Assembly (NCBI GenBank): GCA_035699745.1
Contig: DASSPH010000025.1
Location: 1-37,442 of the forward strand
DNA: 37,442 nucleotides
Direction: 5' to 3'
From: Vicinamibacterales bacterium
GTDB lineage: Bacteria > Acidobacteriota > Vicinamibacteria > Vicinamibacterales > 2-12-FULL-66-21
The position numbers and the translations under genes were made by a program. This document shows positions 15,334 to 22,939 of this stretch, piece after piece. The notes under the pieces were generated by a model, which was not told where the DNA came from, did not search any database, and worked only from the letters and a program-made list of their open reading frames with translations. Within the stretch, counting starts at the first letter, position 1; every line of letters begins with the position of its first letter.

Positions 15334-15411
15334 AATCGTCAATCGTCAATCCGTCGATCGCCAACCGTCAATCGTCACTCGCCGATCGGCAATCGGCAAT
15401 CGGCAATCGGC
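15334..15411. repeat. Heptamer tandem repeat, second locus
   Basis: Eleven units of 7 bp (one of 8 bp): AATCGTC x2, AATCCGTC, GATCGCC, AACCGTC, AATCGTC, ACTCGCC, GATCGGC, AATCGGC x3. In the shifted phase the units read GTCAATC or GGCAATC, close to the GGCAACC/GGCAACT units at 4436-4533. It occupies most of the 141-nt gap between the aldehyde dehydrogenase stop and the ThDP enzyme start. Here all units point the same way. Confidence 0.85.
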
Positions 15412-15418
15412 AGTGACA

Positions 15419-16858
15419 TCAGGCCAGATTCAACGTGATCAGCCGTTCCTGGGTCATCTCCTGCATCGCGTACTTCGGCCCTTCGCGTCCCTGGCCGCTC
15501 TGCTTGACGCCGCCGAAGGGCATGAGGTCGACGCGGCTGCTCGAGGCGTCGTTGACGTGCAGCAGCCCGACCGACAGCCGCCGGGCGGCGCTCATCGCGC
15601 GGGTCAGGTCTCTGGTGAAGATGCCTGCCGCGAGGCCGAACGGCGTGTCGTTCGCCTGCGCGATGGCGGCGTCGAAGGCGTCGTAGGGAATGATCGACAC
15701 CACCGGCGCGAAGATCTCCTCGCACGACACCCGCATCGACGGCGAGACGTCGGCGAGGATCGTCGGCTGCAGCACCGCACCCTCCCGGCGGCCGCCGTGA
15801 ACCATTGTCGCGCCGGCGGCGACCGCCTCGCGCACCCACGACTCGGCGCGCGCCGCCTCCCGCTCGCTGATCATCGGTCCGACGTCCGTGCGCGGGTCGC
15901 GCGGATCGCCGACGACGAGCGCGGCGGCGGTCTCGGTGAGCCGGCGGCGGAACTCGGGTTCGACGCTGCGGTGCACGAACAGGCGCTGCGTCGAGGTGCA
16001 GACCTGCCCGGCGCGGCGGAAGGCGGACGCGGCGCAGCGCGCCGCGGCGCGGGCGAGGTCGGCGTCCTCGCACACGATCGTCGGCGAGATGCTCCCCAGC
16101 TCGAGCACCAGCGGACGCAGCCCGACGCGCTCGCGGATCCAGGCCCCGGCGCGCGCGCTGCCGGTGAACGTGTAGAAGTCCACCTGCGGGTTCTCGACGA
16201 GCCACGGTCCGAGATCCGCGCCGGCGCCGTGCACCAGGCCGAGGTGCCCCGGCGGCACGCCCGCCTCGAGCAGCAGCTCGAACAGCCGCACGCCGCTCAG
16301 CGGCGCCAGCTCGGACGGCTTCATCACCACCGCATTGCCCGACGCGAGCGCCGGCGCCACCTTGTGGCAGATCATGTTCAGCGGCGAGTTGAACGCGGTG
16401 ATCGCGCAGACCACGCCGCGCGGGACGCGGATGCTGAACGCCATCCGATGCGCCTGCCCCGGCGCCGCCTCGATCGGGACCATCTCGCCGACCAGCCGCT
16501 TCCCCTCCTCCGCCGAGACGATGCAGGTCTGCACCGCCCGCGACACCTCGGTGCGCGCGTCGCTGATCGGCAACCCGCCTTCCGCGGTGATCAGCGCCGC
16601 CAGCTCCTCGCGGTGCCGATCGATGAGGCGGGCGGTGTTCTGGAGGATGACGTAGCGCTGCTGCGGGTCGAGCGGCGTCCGGGCGAACGACGCCGCCGCG
16701 GCGGCGATCGCGGCATCGACCTGTTCGCGTCCCGCGCATTCGACGGCGCCGATCACCTCGCCGGTGTACTTGTCGCGCACGTCGAGCGGCGGCCGCGCTC
16801 CCGCGTGCCACTCGCCGCCGATGAGCAGCCGGCCGCGCCGCGGAGCAGCAGCGGCCAT
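15419..16858 (-). CDS. NAD(P)-dependent aldehyde dehydrogenase (lactaldehyde/GAPN-like)
   Basis: A 479-residue non-acylating ALDH that oxidises an aldehyde to its acid. ATG 16858 is 2 nt after the CoA-transferase stop, indicating translational coupling. Key residues: Asn157 in AFNSPLN, the NAD-binding FTGS at 231-234, general base Glu253 in LELGS, and nucleophile Cys287 in GQVCTS. The C-terminal FGGVKQSGQGREGPKYAMQE is typical of the lactaldehyde / non-phosphorylating glyceraldehyde-3-phosphate dehydrogenase branch. It probably supplies the acid that the upstream CoA-transferase activates, or removes the aldehyde released by the ThDP enzyme. The stop codon borders the heptamer repeat. Confidence 0.88.
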   Translation of the reverse strand: MAAAAPRRGRLLIGGEWHAGARPPLDVRDKYTGEVIGAVECAGREQVDAAIAAAAASFARTPLDPQQRYVILQNTARLIDRHREELAALITAEGGLPISDARTEVSRAVQTCIVSAEEGKRLVGEMVPIEAAPGQAHRMAFSIRVPRGVVCAITAFNSPLNMICHKVAPALASGNAVVMKPSELAPLSGVRLFELLLEAGVPPGHLGLVHGAGADLGPWLVENPQVDFYTFTGSARAGAWIRERVGLRPLVLELGSISPTIVCEDADLARAAARCAASAFRRAGQVCTSTQRLFVHRSVEPEFRRRLTETAAALVVGDPRDPRTDVGPMISEREAARAESWVREAVAAGATMVHGGRREGAVLQPTILADVSPSMRVSCEEIFAPVVSIIPYDAFDAAIAQANDTPFGLAAGIFTRDLTRAMSAARRLSVGLLHVNDASSSRVDLMPFGGVKQSGQGREGPKYAMQEMTQERLITLNLA

Positions 16859-16860
16859 GC

Positions 16861-18039
16861 TCAGATGACGCCGCGCTCGCGGAGGTGCTGCTGCTCGTCG
16901 CATGTGAGCCCCAGGGCGCCGTAGATGGCGTGATTGTCCTGCCCCAGCTCGCCGCCCGCCCACTGGATCTCGCCCGGGGTCTCGGAGAACCGCGGGACGA
17001 CGGCGTGCATGCGGACGGCGCCCGATCCGTTCGGCACGTCGCGGGTGAGGCCGCGCGCCCGCCAGTGCGGATGCGCCTCGATGTCGGCGATGGTCTGCAC
17101 CGGGATGGCGGTGAGCTGGTTGGCGGCGATGACGGCGACGTTCTCGGCGAGCGAGCGCGCCGCGATCGCGCCGGCGATCGCCTCGTCCAGCTCGCGGGCG
17201 TGCTCGACCCGGGCCGCGTTGGTGGCGAACCGCGGATCGTCGAGGAGATCGTCGAGGCCGTAGCTGCGGAGGAAGCGCTCCGCCATCTTCGGCGTCGAGC
17301 CGCTGACCGCGATCCACCCGCCGTCGGCGGTGCGGTAGCAGCCGCGCGGCCCGGCGTTGCGCGAGCGGCTGCCGTCGCGGCGCCGCTGGCGCCCGGTCGC
17401 GGAGTACTCGGCGGCGAGCGGCCCGAGCAGCGAGAACAGCGACTCGAACAGCGAGACGTCGATCACCTGCCCGCCGGCGTGGTGCACGTCGCGGTGGTAG
17501 AGCGCGAACATCACGGCGTTGCTGGCGTACAGCGCCGAGACGCTGTCGGCGAGCGGGAAGGCGGGCACGATCGGCCCGCGATCGGGCTCGCCGTTCATTT
17601 CCGCGAAGCCGGTGGCGGCCTCGACCAGGGTGCCGAATCCGGGACGGCCGCTGTCGGGGCCGGTCTGCCCCCAGCCCGAGATGCGCAGGAGGATCAGGCC
17701 GGGACGATGCGCCTTGAGCGTGTCCCAGTCCAGACCGAGACGCTCGAGCGTGCCGGGGACGAACGACTCCATCAGCACGTCGAACTGCGGCAGCATCTTC
17801 AGCAGCAGCGCGCGTCCTTCCGGCGCCTTCAGGTTGAGCGTGACGAACCGCTTGTTGCGGGCGTAGACCTTCCACCACAGCGGCGCGCCGTCCGCGGTCC
17901 ACTGCCGCAGCGGATCGCCGCTGCCCGGCTGCTCGATCTTGACGACCTCGGCGCCGAAGTCGGCCATCAGCATGCCGGCGATGCCGCCGGCGACCATGCG
18001 CGACAAGTCGAGAACGCGGATGCCGTGGAGCGCTTTCAT
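16861..18039 (-). CDS. Class III (CaiB/BaiF/Frc) CoA-transferase
   Basis: A 392-residue cytoplasmic enzyme that moves CoA between organic acids through an aspartyl-CoA thioester intermediate. The N-terminus LHGIRVLDLSRMVAGGIAGM and FGAEVVKIEQPGSGDP are family hallmarks, as are the RNKR at 61-64 and the GYGQTGP-like GWGQTGP at 122-128. The catalytic aspartate is Asp165 in PLADSVSALYA. Length fits the family (380-430). First gene of a three-gene operon with an ALDH and a ThDP enzyme, divergent from the GntR regulator. The exact acids are not deducible; formyl-CoA:oxalate and 2-hydroxyacid partners are both conceivable given the ThDP enzyme. Confidence 0.9.
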   Translation of the reverse strand: MKALHGIRVLDLSRMVAGGIAGMLMADFGAEVVKIEQPGSGDPLRQWTADGAPLWWKVYARNKRFVTLNLKAPEGRALLLKMLPQFDVLMESFVPGTLERLGLDWDTLKAHRPGLILLRISGWGQTGPDSGRPGFGTLVEAATGFAEMNGEPDRGPIVPAFPLADSVSALYASNAVMFALYHRDVHHAGGQVIDVSLFESLFSLLGPLAAEYSATGRQRRRDGSRSRNAGPRGCYRTADGGWIAVSGSTPKMAERFLRSYGLDDLLDDPRFATNAARVEHARELDEAIAGAIAARSLAENVAVIAANQLTAIPVQTIADIEAHPHWRARGLTRDVPNGSGAVRMHAVVPRFSETPGEIQWAGGELGQDNHAIYGALGLTCDEQQHLRERGVI

Positions 18040-18058
18040 GACGGGGTAATCAGGTGAG

Positions 18059-18086
18059 AGTATACTTGTCTGGATAACAATACAAG
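18059..18086. promoter_or_regulatory. Divergent control region with palindromic GntR operator (site C)
   Basis: CTTGT (18065-18069) and ACAAG (18082-18086) form a perfect 5-12-5 inverted repeat midway between the CoA-transferase and the regulator. On the minus strand a -10 box TATACT (18064-18059) abuts it, 20 nt before the CoA-transferase ATG. It is the most symmetric of three related sites in the window and sits where a self-regulating repressor would bind. The -35 boxes are weak on both strands. Confidence 0.7.
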
Positions 18087-18110
18087 ATAAGCGTCCCGGG
18101 TGAACTTGCT

Positions 18111-18965
18111 ATGCTCGACTCAGTGCCACGCGAAAACCGCATCGTCCCGCTGTACCACCAGGTCGAGCAGGTCATCCGTCACCGCATCGCGACGCGCCAG
18201 TACGATCCCGGCTTCCAGATTCCGTCCGAGCACGAGCTCGGGCGCGAGCTGAAGGTGAGCCGCGTCACCATTCGCGAAGCGCTGCGCGAGCTGGTGCGCG
18301 AGCACCTGCTGGTCAAGGTGCAGGGCAAAGGGACGTTCGTCGCGCCGGAGCTGCCGAAGGTCCTGCCGCCGATCAAGTACAGCGGCTTCCTCGAGGACCT
18401 CTATCAGCGCGTGCAGCAGCTCGAAGTCGTCAACGTCGAGATGACGCGCGTGCCCCCCACCGACGCGGTCCGCGAGGTGCTCCAGCTCGCCCCGACGGTG
18501 AAGGAGATCGTCCAGATCAAGCGCGCCCGCCGCGTCGACGGCGAGCCGTTCTCGTTCACCATCAACTACGTGCCGGTCGAAATCGGCGCGCGCGTCGACC
18601 CGGCGGTGTTGAAGACCGTTCCGCTCAACACGGTGTTCGAGCGCGACCTCAAGATCCCGGTGCTGCGCGCCGAGGAAACCGTCGAGGCGGCGCCGGCCAA
18701 TCCCGAAGTGGCGTCGCAGCTCGCCATCCCGGTGCTCTATCCCGTGATGCACGTCACCCGCGTGATGTTCACCGAGGGGGATCGCGCCTTCGAAGTCGTC
18801 GAGACCTTCTACCGCGCCGACAAGTATCACTACTCGGTGAATCTGAGCCGCGTGAAGCGCAACGGCAAGTGGATCTGGAGCCAGGAGGCACGCGCCCCGC
18901 GGGTCCCCACGCGCGTCAAGAAGGCGGCACGCCCGGCGCGCCGCCGCCCTTCGACCCAGCGGTAG
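18111..18965 (+). CDS. GntR-family transcriptional regulator (HutC subfamily, UTRA domain)
   Basis: A 284-residue DNA-binding regulator. Residues 12-78 are the winged helix: PLYHQVEQVIRHRI, then PSEHELGRELKVSRVTIREAL as the helix-turn-helix, then a wing ending GKGTFVA. Residues about 90-245 are a UTRA effector-binding domain (IVQIKRARRVDGEPFSFTIN, and a final strand with YRADKYHYSVNLSR). An Arg/Lys/Pro-rich tail of about 30 residues follows. HutC-type regulators are usually repressors released by a substrate or intermediate of the pathway next door. Divergent position to the CoA-transferase operon and related palindromes at two other promoters support control of the left 19 kb. ATG 18111 lacks a strong Shine-Dalgarno sequence. 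Confidence 0.92.
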   Translation: MLDSVPRENRIVPLYHQVEQVIRHRIATRQYDPGFQIPSEHELGRELKVSRVTIREALRELVREHLLVKVQGKGTFVAPELPKVLPPIKYSGFLEDLYQRVQQLEVVNVEMTRVPPTDAVREVLQLAPTVKEIVQIKRARRVDGEPFSFTINYVPVEIGARVDPAVLKTVPLNTVFERDLKIPVLRAEETVEAAPANPEVASQLAIPVLYPVMHVTRVMFTEGDRAFEVVETFYRADKYHYSVNLSRVKRNGKWIWSQEARAPRVPTRVKKAARPARRRPSTQR

Positions 18966-18999
18966 CTCCGGGCCGGCCCTTCGACGCCGCCCGGGGAGG

Positions 19000-19410
19000 C
19001 TACTTGATCGGCGAGTAGTCGGTCGCGGTGAGAAACAGCGACTCGGCCTTCGCCACGATCCGTCCGTTCACCTCGGACGCCGCCTTCGCCTTCTGCCACT
19101 CCGGATCGGCGCCGAACTCTTTCCAGTTCTTCGCCGCCGCCTCGCGGCTGGGATGCTCCAGGATGTAGATCAGGGTGGTGCCCGCGGTCGGCCCGTCCAT
19201 CGGCGTCCAGTAGCCGATGTTCTTCATGCCGTGCTTCTCGAACAGCTTGAGGGTGTGGTCGCGGAACCGCGCGTTCACGGCGTCGAACTTGCCCTCGGCA
19301 GCGGTGTAGGTCCGCATCTCGTACACCTTCGACGGGGCCGGCTGATAGGCCCGGCCGACGGCGATGCCACAGAAGAAGAGCGCGGCGGCGGCGATGAGTG
19401 TCTTGGTCAT
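19000..19410 (-). CDS. Exported NIPSNAP-domain protein
   Basis: A 136-residue protein: signal peptide 1-21 (hydrophobic AAAALFFCGIAVG), then a ferredoxin-like NIPSNAP domain recognisable from VYEMRTYTAAEGKFDAVNARF, the central HTLKLFEKHG and NIGYWTP, and a terminal EWQKAKAASEVNG helix. NIPSNAP domains are dimeric alpha/beta-barrel folds of mostly unknown function. The start is 11 nt after the lipoprotein stop, and TAGACT 8 nt before the ATG overlaps that stop codon, so it may have its own leaderless start in addition to read-through. Confidence 0.85.
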   Translation of the reverse strand: MTKTLIAAAALFFCGIAVGRAYQPAPSKVYEMRTYTAAEGKFDAVNARFRDHTLKLFEKHGMKNIGYWTPMDGPTAGTTLIYILEHPSREAAAKNWKEFGADPEWQKAKAASEVNGRIVAKAESLFLTATDYSPIK

Positions 19411-19418
19411 GACCGCAG

Positions 19419-19424
19419 AGTCTA
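19419..19424 (-). promoter_or_regulatory. -10-like box of the NIPSNAP gene
   Basis: TAGACT on the minus strand ends 8 nt before the ATG at 19410, overlapping the TAG stop of the upstream lipoprotein gene. Fits the leaderless pattern seen at other genes of the window. Confidence 0.3.
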
Positions 19425-19886
19425 CTGCAGCGTGAAGGCGAGCGGAGCAGATTCCAGCTTGTAGACCGTGTCTTCCAGCCGGCCGCGGATCGTGTACTCC
19501 CCCGGCGGCAGGACCACGAACTGCGCCTCGGGGGTGGATCCGGCCTTCACGGTGAACGGCTGCATGAACGAGACGCCCGGCAGCAGCGACAGCTCGGTGA
19601 TGACCGTCAGGCAGGCGAAGCCGCCGCCCACCGGCGTCACCGCCCGGCCGGCGCGGTCGCTGAAGGACGGCAGAACCTGGCAGCTGCTCGGGAACGTAAG
19701 ATTCACCGCCGAGCCGCTGATGTTGTCGATGCGGATTGCGAAGAGCGCCGCCCCCGCGACGAAGGTGGGGAGCCGGCTCACCGTCACGCGCACCGGGGCC
19801 GCCGGCGGCGTCGGACCGGTGGCGCCGGTGCCGCAGCCGCCGGCGAGCATCGCCGCGGCGAGCGCCAGGCGGCCCAGTCTCCGCAT
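19422..19886 (-). CDS. Lipoprotein with BsuPI-like (proteinase inhibitor-type) domain
   Basis: A 154-residue lipoprotein: signal peptide with lipobox LAGGC (Cys18), a Gly/Pro linker, then an immunoglobulin-like fold resembling the BsuPI domain (FAIRIDNISGSAVNLTFPSSCQ, a central loop, LLPGVSF, and LPPGEYTIRGRL). BsuPI proteins bind proteinases in Bacillus, but most homologues in other phyla have no known target. Two further cysteines (in PSSCQ and GFACL) could form a disulfide. It is divergent from the ECF sigma factor. Confidence 0.75.
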   Translation of the reverse strand: MRRLGRLALAAAMLAGGCGTGATGPTPPAAPVRVTVSRLPTFVAGAALFAIRIDNISGSAVNLTFPSSCQVLPSFSDRAGRAVTPVGGGFACLTVITELSLLPGVSFMQPFTVKAGSTPEAQFVVLPPGEYTIRGRLEDTVYKLESAPLAFTLQ

Positions 19887-19892
19887 GCCGGC

Positions 19893-19898
19893 ATTTTA
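19893..19898 (-). promoter_or_regulatory. -10 box of the BsuPI-like lipoprotein gene
   Basis: TAAAAT on the minus strand is followed by six bases and then the ATG at 19886. The start codon therefore coincides with the expected transcription start. Confidence 0.45.
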
Positions 19899-19907
19899 CC
19901 GTGCGCC

Positions 19908-19934
19908 TGAAACTTTCTGCCGCCGGCCGGGTTC
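19908..19934 (+). promoter_or_regulatory. Possible ECF-type promoter of the sigma factor gene
   Basis: TGAAACTTT (19908-19916) matches the A/C-rich -35 class used by many ECF sigma factors. After 14 nt comes GTTC (19931-19934) as a candidate -10. The GTG at 19944 would be at or near the transcript start. Suggests autoregulation. Confidence 0.35.
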
Positions 19935-19943
19935 TTCCCCCAG

Positions 19944-20468
19944 GTGAACGCCCATCCTTTTGAGGCGTTCGTGCGGAGGTATCAGGACATGGTGTTCGCG
20001 ACCGCGGTGCGGCTGCTCGGGAACGCCGCCGACGCGGAAGACGCGGCGCAAACCGTGTTCCTCAGGGCCTTTCAGCGGTTCGAGGACCTCGGCTCCAGTC
20101 CCGCCGCCGCCGGCTGGCTCAAGACCACGACCACGAACGTGTGCCTGAACCACCTCTCGCGCTACCGCGCCCGGTGGCGCTTCTTCAGTGAAATGGGGGA
20201 CGGCGAAGCCGGGGCGCCGGACTTCGCCGACGGGCTCGCCTCGGCGGACCCCGCGCCGCTCGACCGTCTCGAGCGCGCCGTCGCCACCGAGGCGCTCGAA
20301 GCGGCCGTGCGCGCGCTGCCGGATCACCAGCGCGTACCGCTGGTGCTGTTCCACTTCGAGGGAGCCAGTTACCAGGCGATCGCCGCCACGCTCGGCGTGT
20401 CGCTCGGCAAGGTGAAGACCGACATCCATCGCGGACGCGAGGCGCTCCGCCGGGTACTCACGCCATGA
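19944..20468 (+). CDS. ECF-type RNA polymerase sigma factor
   Basis: A 174-residue sigma-70 family factor. Region 2 is at about 5-70 (FVRRYQDMVFATAVRLLGNAADAEDAAQ and the W-L-K-T-T helix). Region 4 is at 110-172, with LPDHQRVPLVLFHFEGASYQ and the recognition helix LGVSLGKVKTDIHRGREALR. GTG 19944 is the start that keeps all of region 2. There is no Shine-Dalgarno sequence. It overlaps the next gene by 4 nt (ATGA), which in turn overlaps a third, so the three are translationally coupled. It probably directs expression of envelope functions. Confidence 0.9.
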   Translation: MNAHPFEAFVRRYQDMVFATAVRLLGNAADAEDAAQTVFLRAFQRFEDLGSSPAAAGWLKTTTTNVCLNHLSRYRARWRFFSEMGDGEAGAPDFADGLASADPAPLDRLERAVATEALEAAVRALPDHQRVPLVLFHFEGASYQAIAATLGVSLGKVKTDIHRGREALRRVLTP

Positions 20469-20857
20469 CGTTTCAGGATCTCGAACGCCACGTCCACCGC
20501 GAGCTGGGGCGGCTCCCGGTCCCGCCGGCGCCGCACACGCTGCTGCCGCGCGTGCTCGAGGCCGTCGACGCGTGGGCGCGGCGGCCGTGGTACACGCGCG
20601 CCTGGTTCACGTGGCCGGCGGGATGGCAGGCCGCCTCGATCGTGGCCGTCCTCCTCGTCGCGGCCGGCATCTGGATGCTGCCGCCCGCTCCGCCCTCGCT
20701 CGTCGTCACCAGCAACGCCGGCCGCGTGCTGTGGCGGACGATGGTCGAGCCGTTTCTCGTCTACGCCTTCGGCATCGTCGTCATCATGTGCGCCGCGTGC
20801 GCCGCCTTCGGCGCCGCGCTCAGTTACGTCTTCATCGAAAGGGCCGAACAGTCATGA
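20465..20857 (+). CDS. Two-helix membrane protein, probable anti-sigma factor
   Basis: A 130-residue protein with an N-terminal soluble part of about 55 residues, a transmembrane helix at about 57-75 and another at about 97-125. It has no zinc-binding ZAS motif and no recognised domain. Its position directly after the ECF sigma gene with an ATGA overlap, and a short cytoplasmic N-terminus followed by membrane helices, fit an anti-sigma role; this is inference from context. It also overlaps the following gene by 4 nt. Confidence 0.6.
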   Translation: MTFQDLERHVHRELGRLPVPPAPHTLLPRVLEAVDAWARRPWYTRAWFTWPAGWQAASIVAVLLVAAGIWMLPPAPPSLVVTSNAGRVLWRTMVEPFLVYAFGIVVIMCAACAAFGAALSYVFIERAEQS

Positions 20858-22407
20858 GGGTCTTCACACCGGCGATCGCCGCGCTCGCGCTCGCGATCGG
20901 CGTTCCGGCGCCGGCGGCGGCGCAGGAGGTCGACGTCGACAACCCGCCGGTGATCCGGCACTGGAGCAACAATCCGGCGCTGCGGATCGCCCAGAACTAC
21001 ACCCTGCGCGCCAACGACGTCGCCCGCGACGTCGTGGTGATCGCCGGCGATGCGATCATCGAGGGGCGCGTCGATCGCGACGTCCTCGTCGTGCTCGGCA
21101 GAGCGCAGCTGGCGCGCACCGCGGTGATCGACGGATCGCTCATCGTCGTCGGCGGCACCGCGGTGATCGACGAAGGGGCGCAGGTCCGCGAGGACCTGTT
21201 CGTCGCCGGCGGCCTCGAGAGCTTCGCCGGCTTCAACCCGGGGGGGCACCACGTCGTCATCGGCACCGCGGGCCTGGGCGATCGGCTGCGCGGGATCGTG
21301 CCGTGGCTGACGCAGGGGCTGCTGCTGGCGCGGCCGATCGTGCCCGGCCTGCCGTGGGTGTGGACGGTCGCGTTCGTCTTCTTCATCGTCAATCTGCTGC
21401 TCAATCTCGTCTTCGACACGCCGGTGCGCGCCGCCACCGTGCCGCTCCGCGCGACGCCGCTGTCGTCGTTCATGACCGGGCTGCTGGTGATGCTGCTCGT
21501 CGGTCCCGTGTGCGTGCTGCTCGCCGTGTCGGTGATCGGCATCGCCGTCGTGCCGTTCGTGCTCTGCGCGCTGCTGCTGGGAGCGCTCCTGGGCAAGGTC
21601 GCGTTCGCCCGCTGGATCGGCATGACGGTGATCCGCGAGGAGGAGCCGGAGCGCCGATCGCAGTCGCTGCGCTCGTTCCTGATCGGCTCGGTGATCATGG
21701 CGATCGCCTACATGATTCCGGTGCTCGGCCTGGTGACGTGGACGCTGGCCGGCATCTTCGGTGTCGGCGCATCCACGCTCGCCTTTTTCAGCGCCTACCG
21801 GCGCGAGAATCCCAGGCCGCCGAAGAAGAGCAAGGTTCCACCGCCGGTGGAACCCGCGGCACCGCCGCCCTTCGCGCCGCCGCCGGATGCGGCACCCGCC
21901 ATGGCGTCCGCGGCGCCGGCCCCCGAGCCGCTGCCGCCGCTATCGACCGCGGACGAACCGCTCTACGCGGCGGTGACGCCGCCGGTCGAACCGGTCGCGG
22001 CGAGCGGCCCCGCCGGCCTCGTCGTGCTGCCGCGGGCGGCGTTCCTCGAACGGCTCGCCGCCTTCGCGCTCGACGTGGTGCTGGTCGCAATCCTCGTCGA
22101 TCTCTTCGACTTCGGCCGCAACTGGGAACAGAAGGCGATGCTGGTGGCGCTCGCGTATCACGTCGGCTTCTGGACCTGGAAGGGCACGACGCTCGGCGGC
22201 ATCATCTGTCAGCTGCGGCTGGTCAAGACCGACGGCGCCGTCCTGCGCTTCGCGGACTCGTTGATCCGCGGCCTCACCGGCATCTTCTCCCTCGCCGTCG
22301 CCGGCCTGGGATTCTTCTGGATTCTGCGCGATCCCGATCGGCAGGCCTGGCACGACCGGGTCGCCGGCACGTACGTCGTCAAGGTTCCCAGGAACTGGCC
22401 GATCTGA
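20854..22407 (+). CDS. Membrane protein fusing polymer-forming repeats with an RDD domain
   Basis: A 517-residue protein. After a signal peptide (1-23, AAAQE) come beta-helix repeats at about 50-125 (NDVARDVVVIAGDAIIEGRVDR and onward) like the bactofilin / polymer-forming cytoskeletal fold. A hydrophobic membrane block of four to five helices follows (about 165-310). A long Pro/Ala linker (about 325-385) leads to a C-terminal RDD domain: AAFLERLAAFALDVVL, KGTTLGGIICQLRLVK, DPDRQAWHDRVAGTYVVK. RDD proteins are often transporters or channel-like. The coupled sigma and membrane genes suggest this is the sensor or target of the sigma system in envelope stress. Domain limits are approximate. Confidence 0.72.
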   Translation: MRVFTPAIAALALAIGVPAPAAAQEVDVDNPPVIRHWSNNPALRIAQNYTLRANDVARDVVVIAGDAIIEGRVDRDVLVVLGRAQLARTAVIDGSLIVVGGTAVIDEGAQVREDLFVAGGLESFAGFNPGGHHVVIGTAGLGDRLRGIVPWLTQGLLLARPIVPGLPWVWTVAFVFFIVNLLLNLVFDTPVRAATVPLRATPLSSFMTGLLVMLLVGPVCVLLAVSVIGIAVVPFVLCALLLGALLGKVAFARWIGMTVIREEEPERRSQSLRSFLIGSVIMAIAYMIPVLGLVTWTLAGIFGVGASTLAFFSAYRRENPRPPKKSKVPPPVEPAAPPPFAPPPDAAPAMASAAPAPEPLPPLSTADEPLYAAVTPPVEPVAASGPAGLVVLPRAAFLERLAAFALDVVLVAILVDLFDFGRNWEQKAMLVALAYHVGFWTWKGTTLGGIICQLRLVKTDGAVLRFADSLIRGLTGIFSLAVAGLGFFWILRDPDRQAWHDRVAGTYVVKVPRNWPI

Positions 22408-22421
22408 CCTGCGTCAGGACG

Positions 22422-22427
22422 TACAAT
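22422..22427 (+). promoter_or_regulatory. -10-like box of the small lipoprotein gene
   Basis: TACAAT 10 nt upstream of the ATG at 22438, leaving a leader of about four bases. Confidence 0.35.
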
Positions 22428-22437
22428 CGCATGGACT

Positions 22438-22830
22438 ATGTCGAAGGCCGTCCGTGCGCTTCTCCTCGTCCTCGCGGCGGCAGCCGCCTGCAGCAAACCC
22501 ACCCTTCGCGTGGTGGACATTCAGCTGGGTCGTTCGCTGAACGCTGACAACAGCGTCCGCGAGCATGCCGCGGCATTCACGCCAAAGGACAGCATCTACA
22601 TTTCGGTGCTCACCGCGGGCAAAGGCTCCGCTACGTTGAGCGTGCGCTGGACGCTCGGCGGCCGGGTGCTGGACGAAGCGAAGAAGCCGGTCTCGTACAC
22701 CGATGCCGCCGCCACCGACTTCGGCCTCAAGAGCGGATGGGGATTCCCCAAAGGGGAATACACCGCCGAAGTCTTCCTCGACGGTCAGCCCGCCGGATCG
22801 CGAAAGTTCCGGGTCGACGAGCGGCGATAG
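22438..22830 (+). CDS. Small lipoprotein of unknown function
   Basis: A 130-residue protein with a lipoprotein signal (hydrophobic 6-17, Cys18 followed by Ser-Lys-Pro). The rest looks like a single all-beta domain: KDSIYISVLTAGKGSATLSVRW, then GRVLDEAKKPV and a terminal GEYTAEVFLDGQPAGSRKFRV, reminiscent of immunoglobulin-like modules. It is not recognised beyond that. It follows the RDD gene by 30 nt. Confidence 0.7.
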   Translation: MSKAVRALLLVLAAAAACSKPTLRVVDIQLGRSLNADNSVREHAAAFTPKDSIYISVLTAGKGSATLSVRWTLGGRVLDEAKKPVSYTDAAATDFGLKSGWGFPKGEYTAEVFLDGQPAGSRKFRVDERR

Positions 22831-22939
22831 ACGCCTTCATCAGCAGGTAGTACATGCCGCCCGCCGCGGCAGAACTGAACGCGGGCTCGATGTCCCGGTT
22901 GTACTCGACCGGTTGGCCACCGGCCAATTGATTGACGTA

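Noticed and set aside
13556-16924. 1122-codon ORF opposite the ThDP enzyme and ALDH
   Set aside because: Runs across two genes and a repeat array; no family motifs, low-complexity product.
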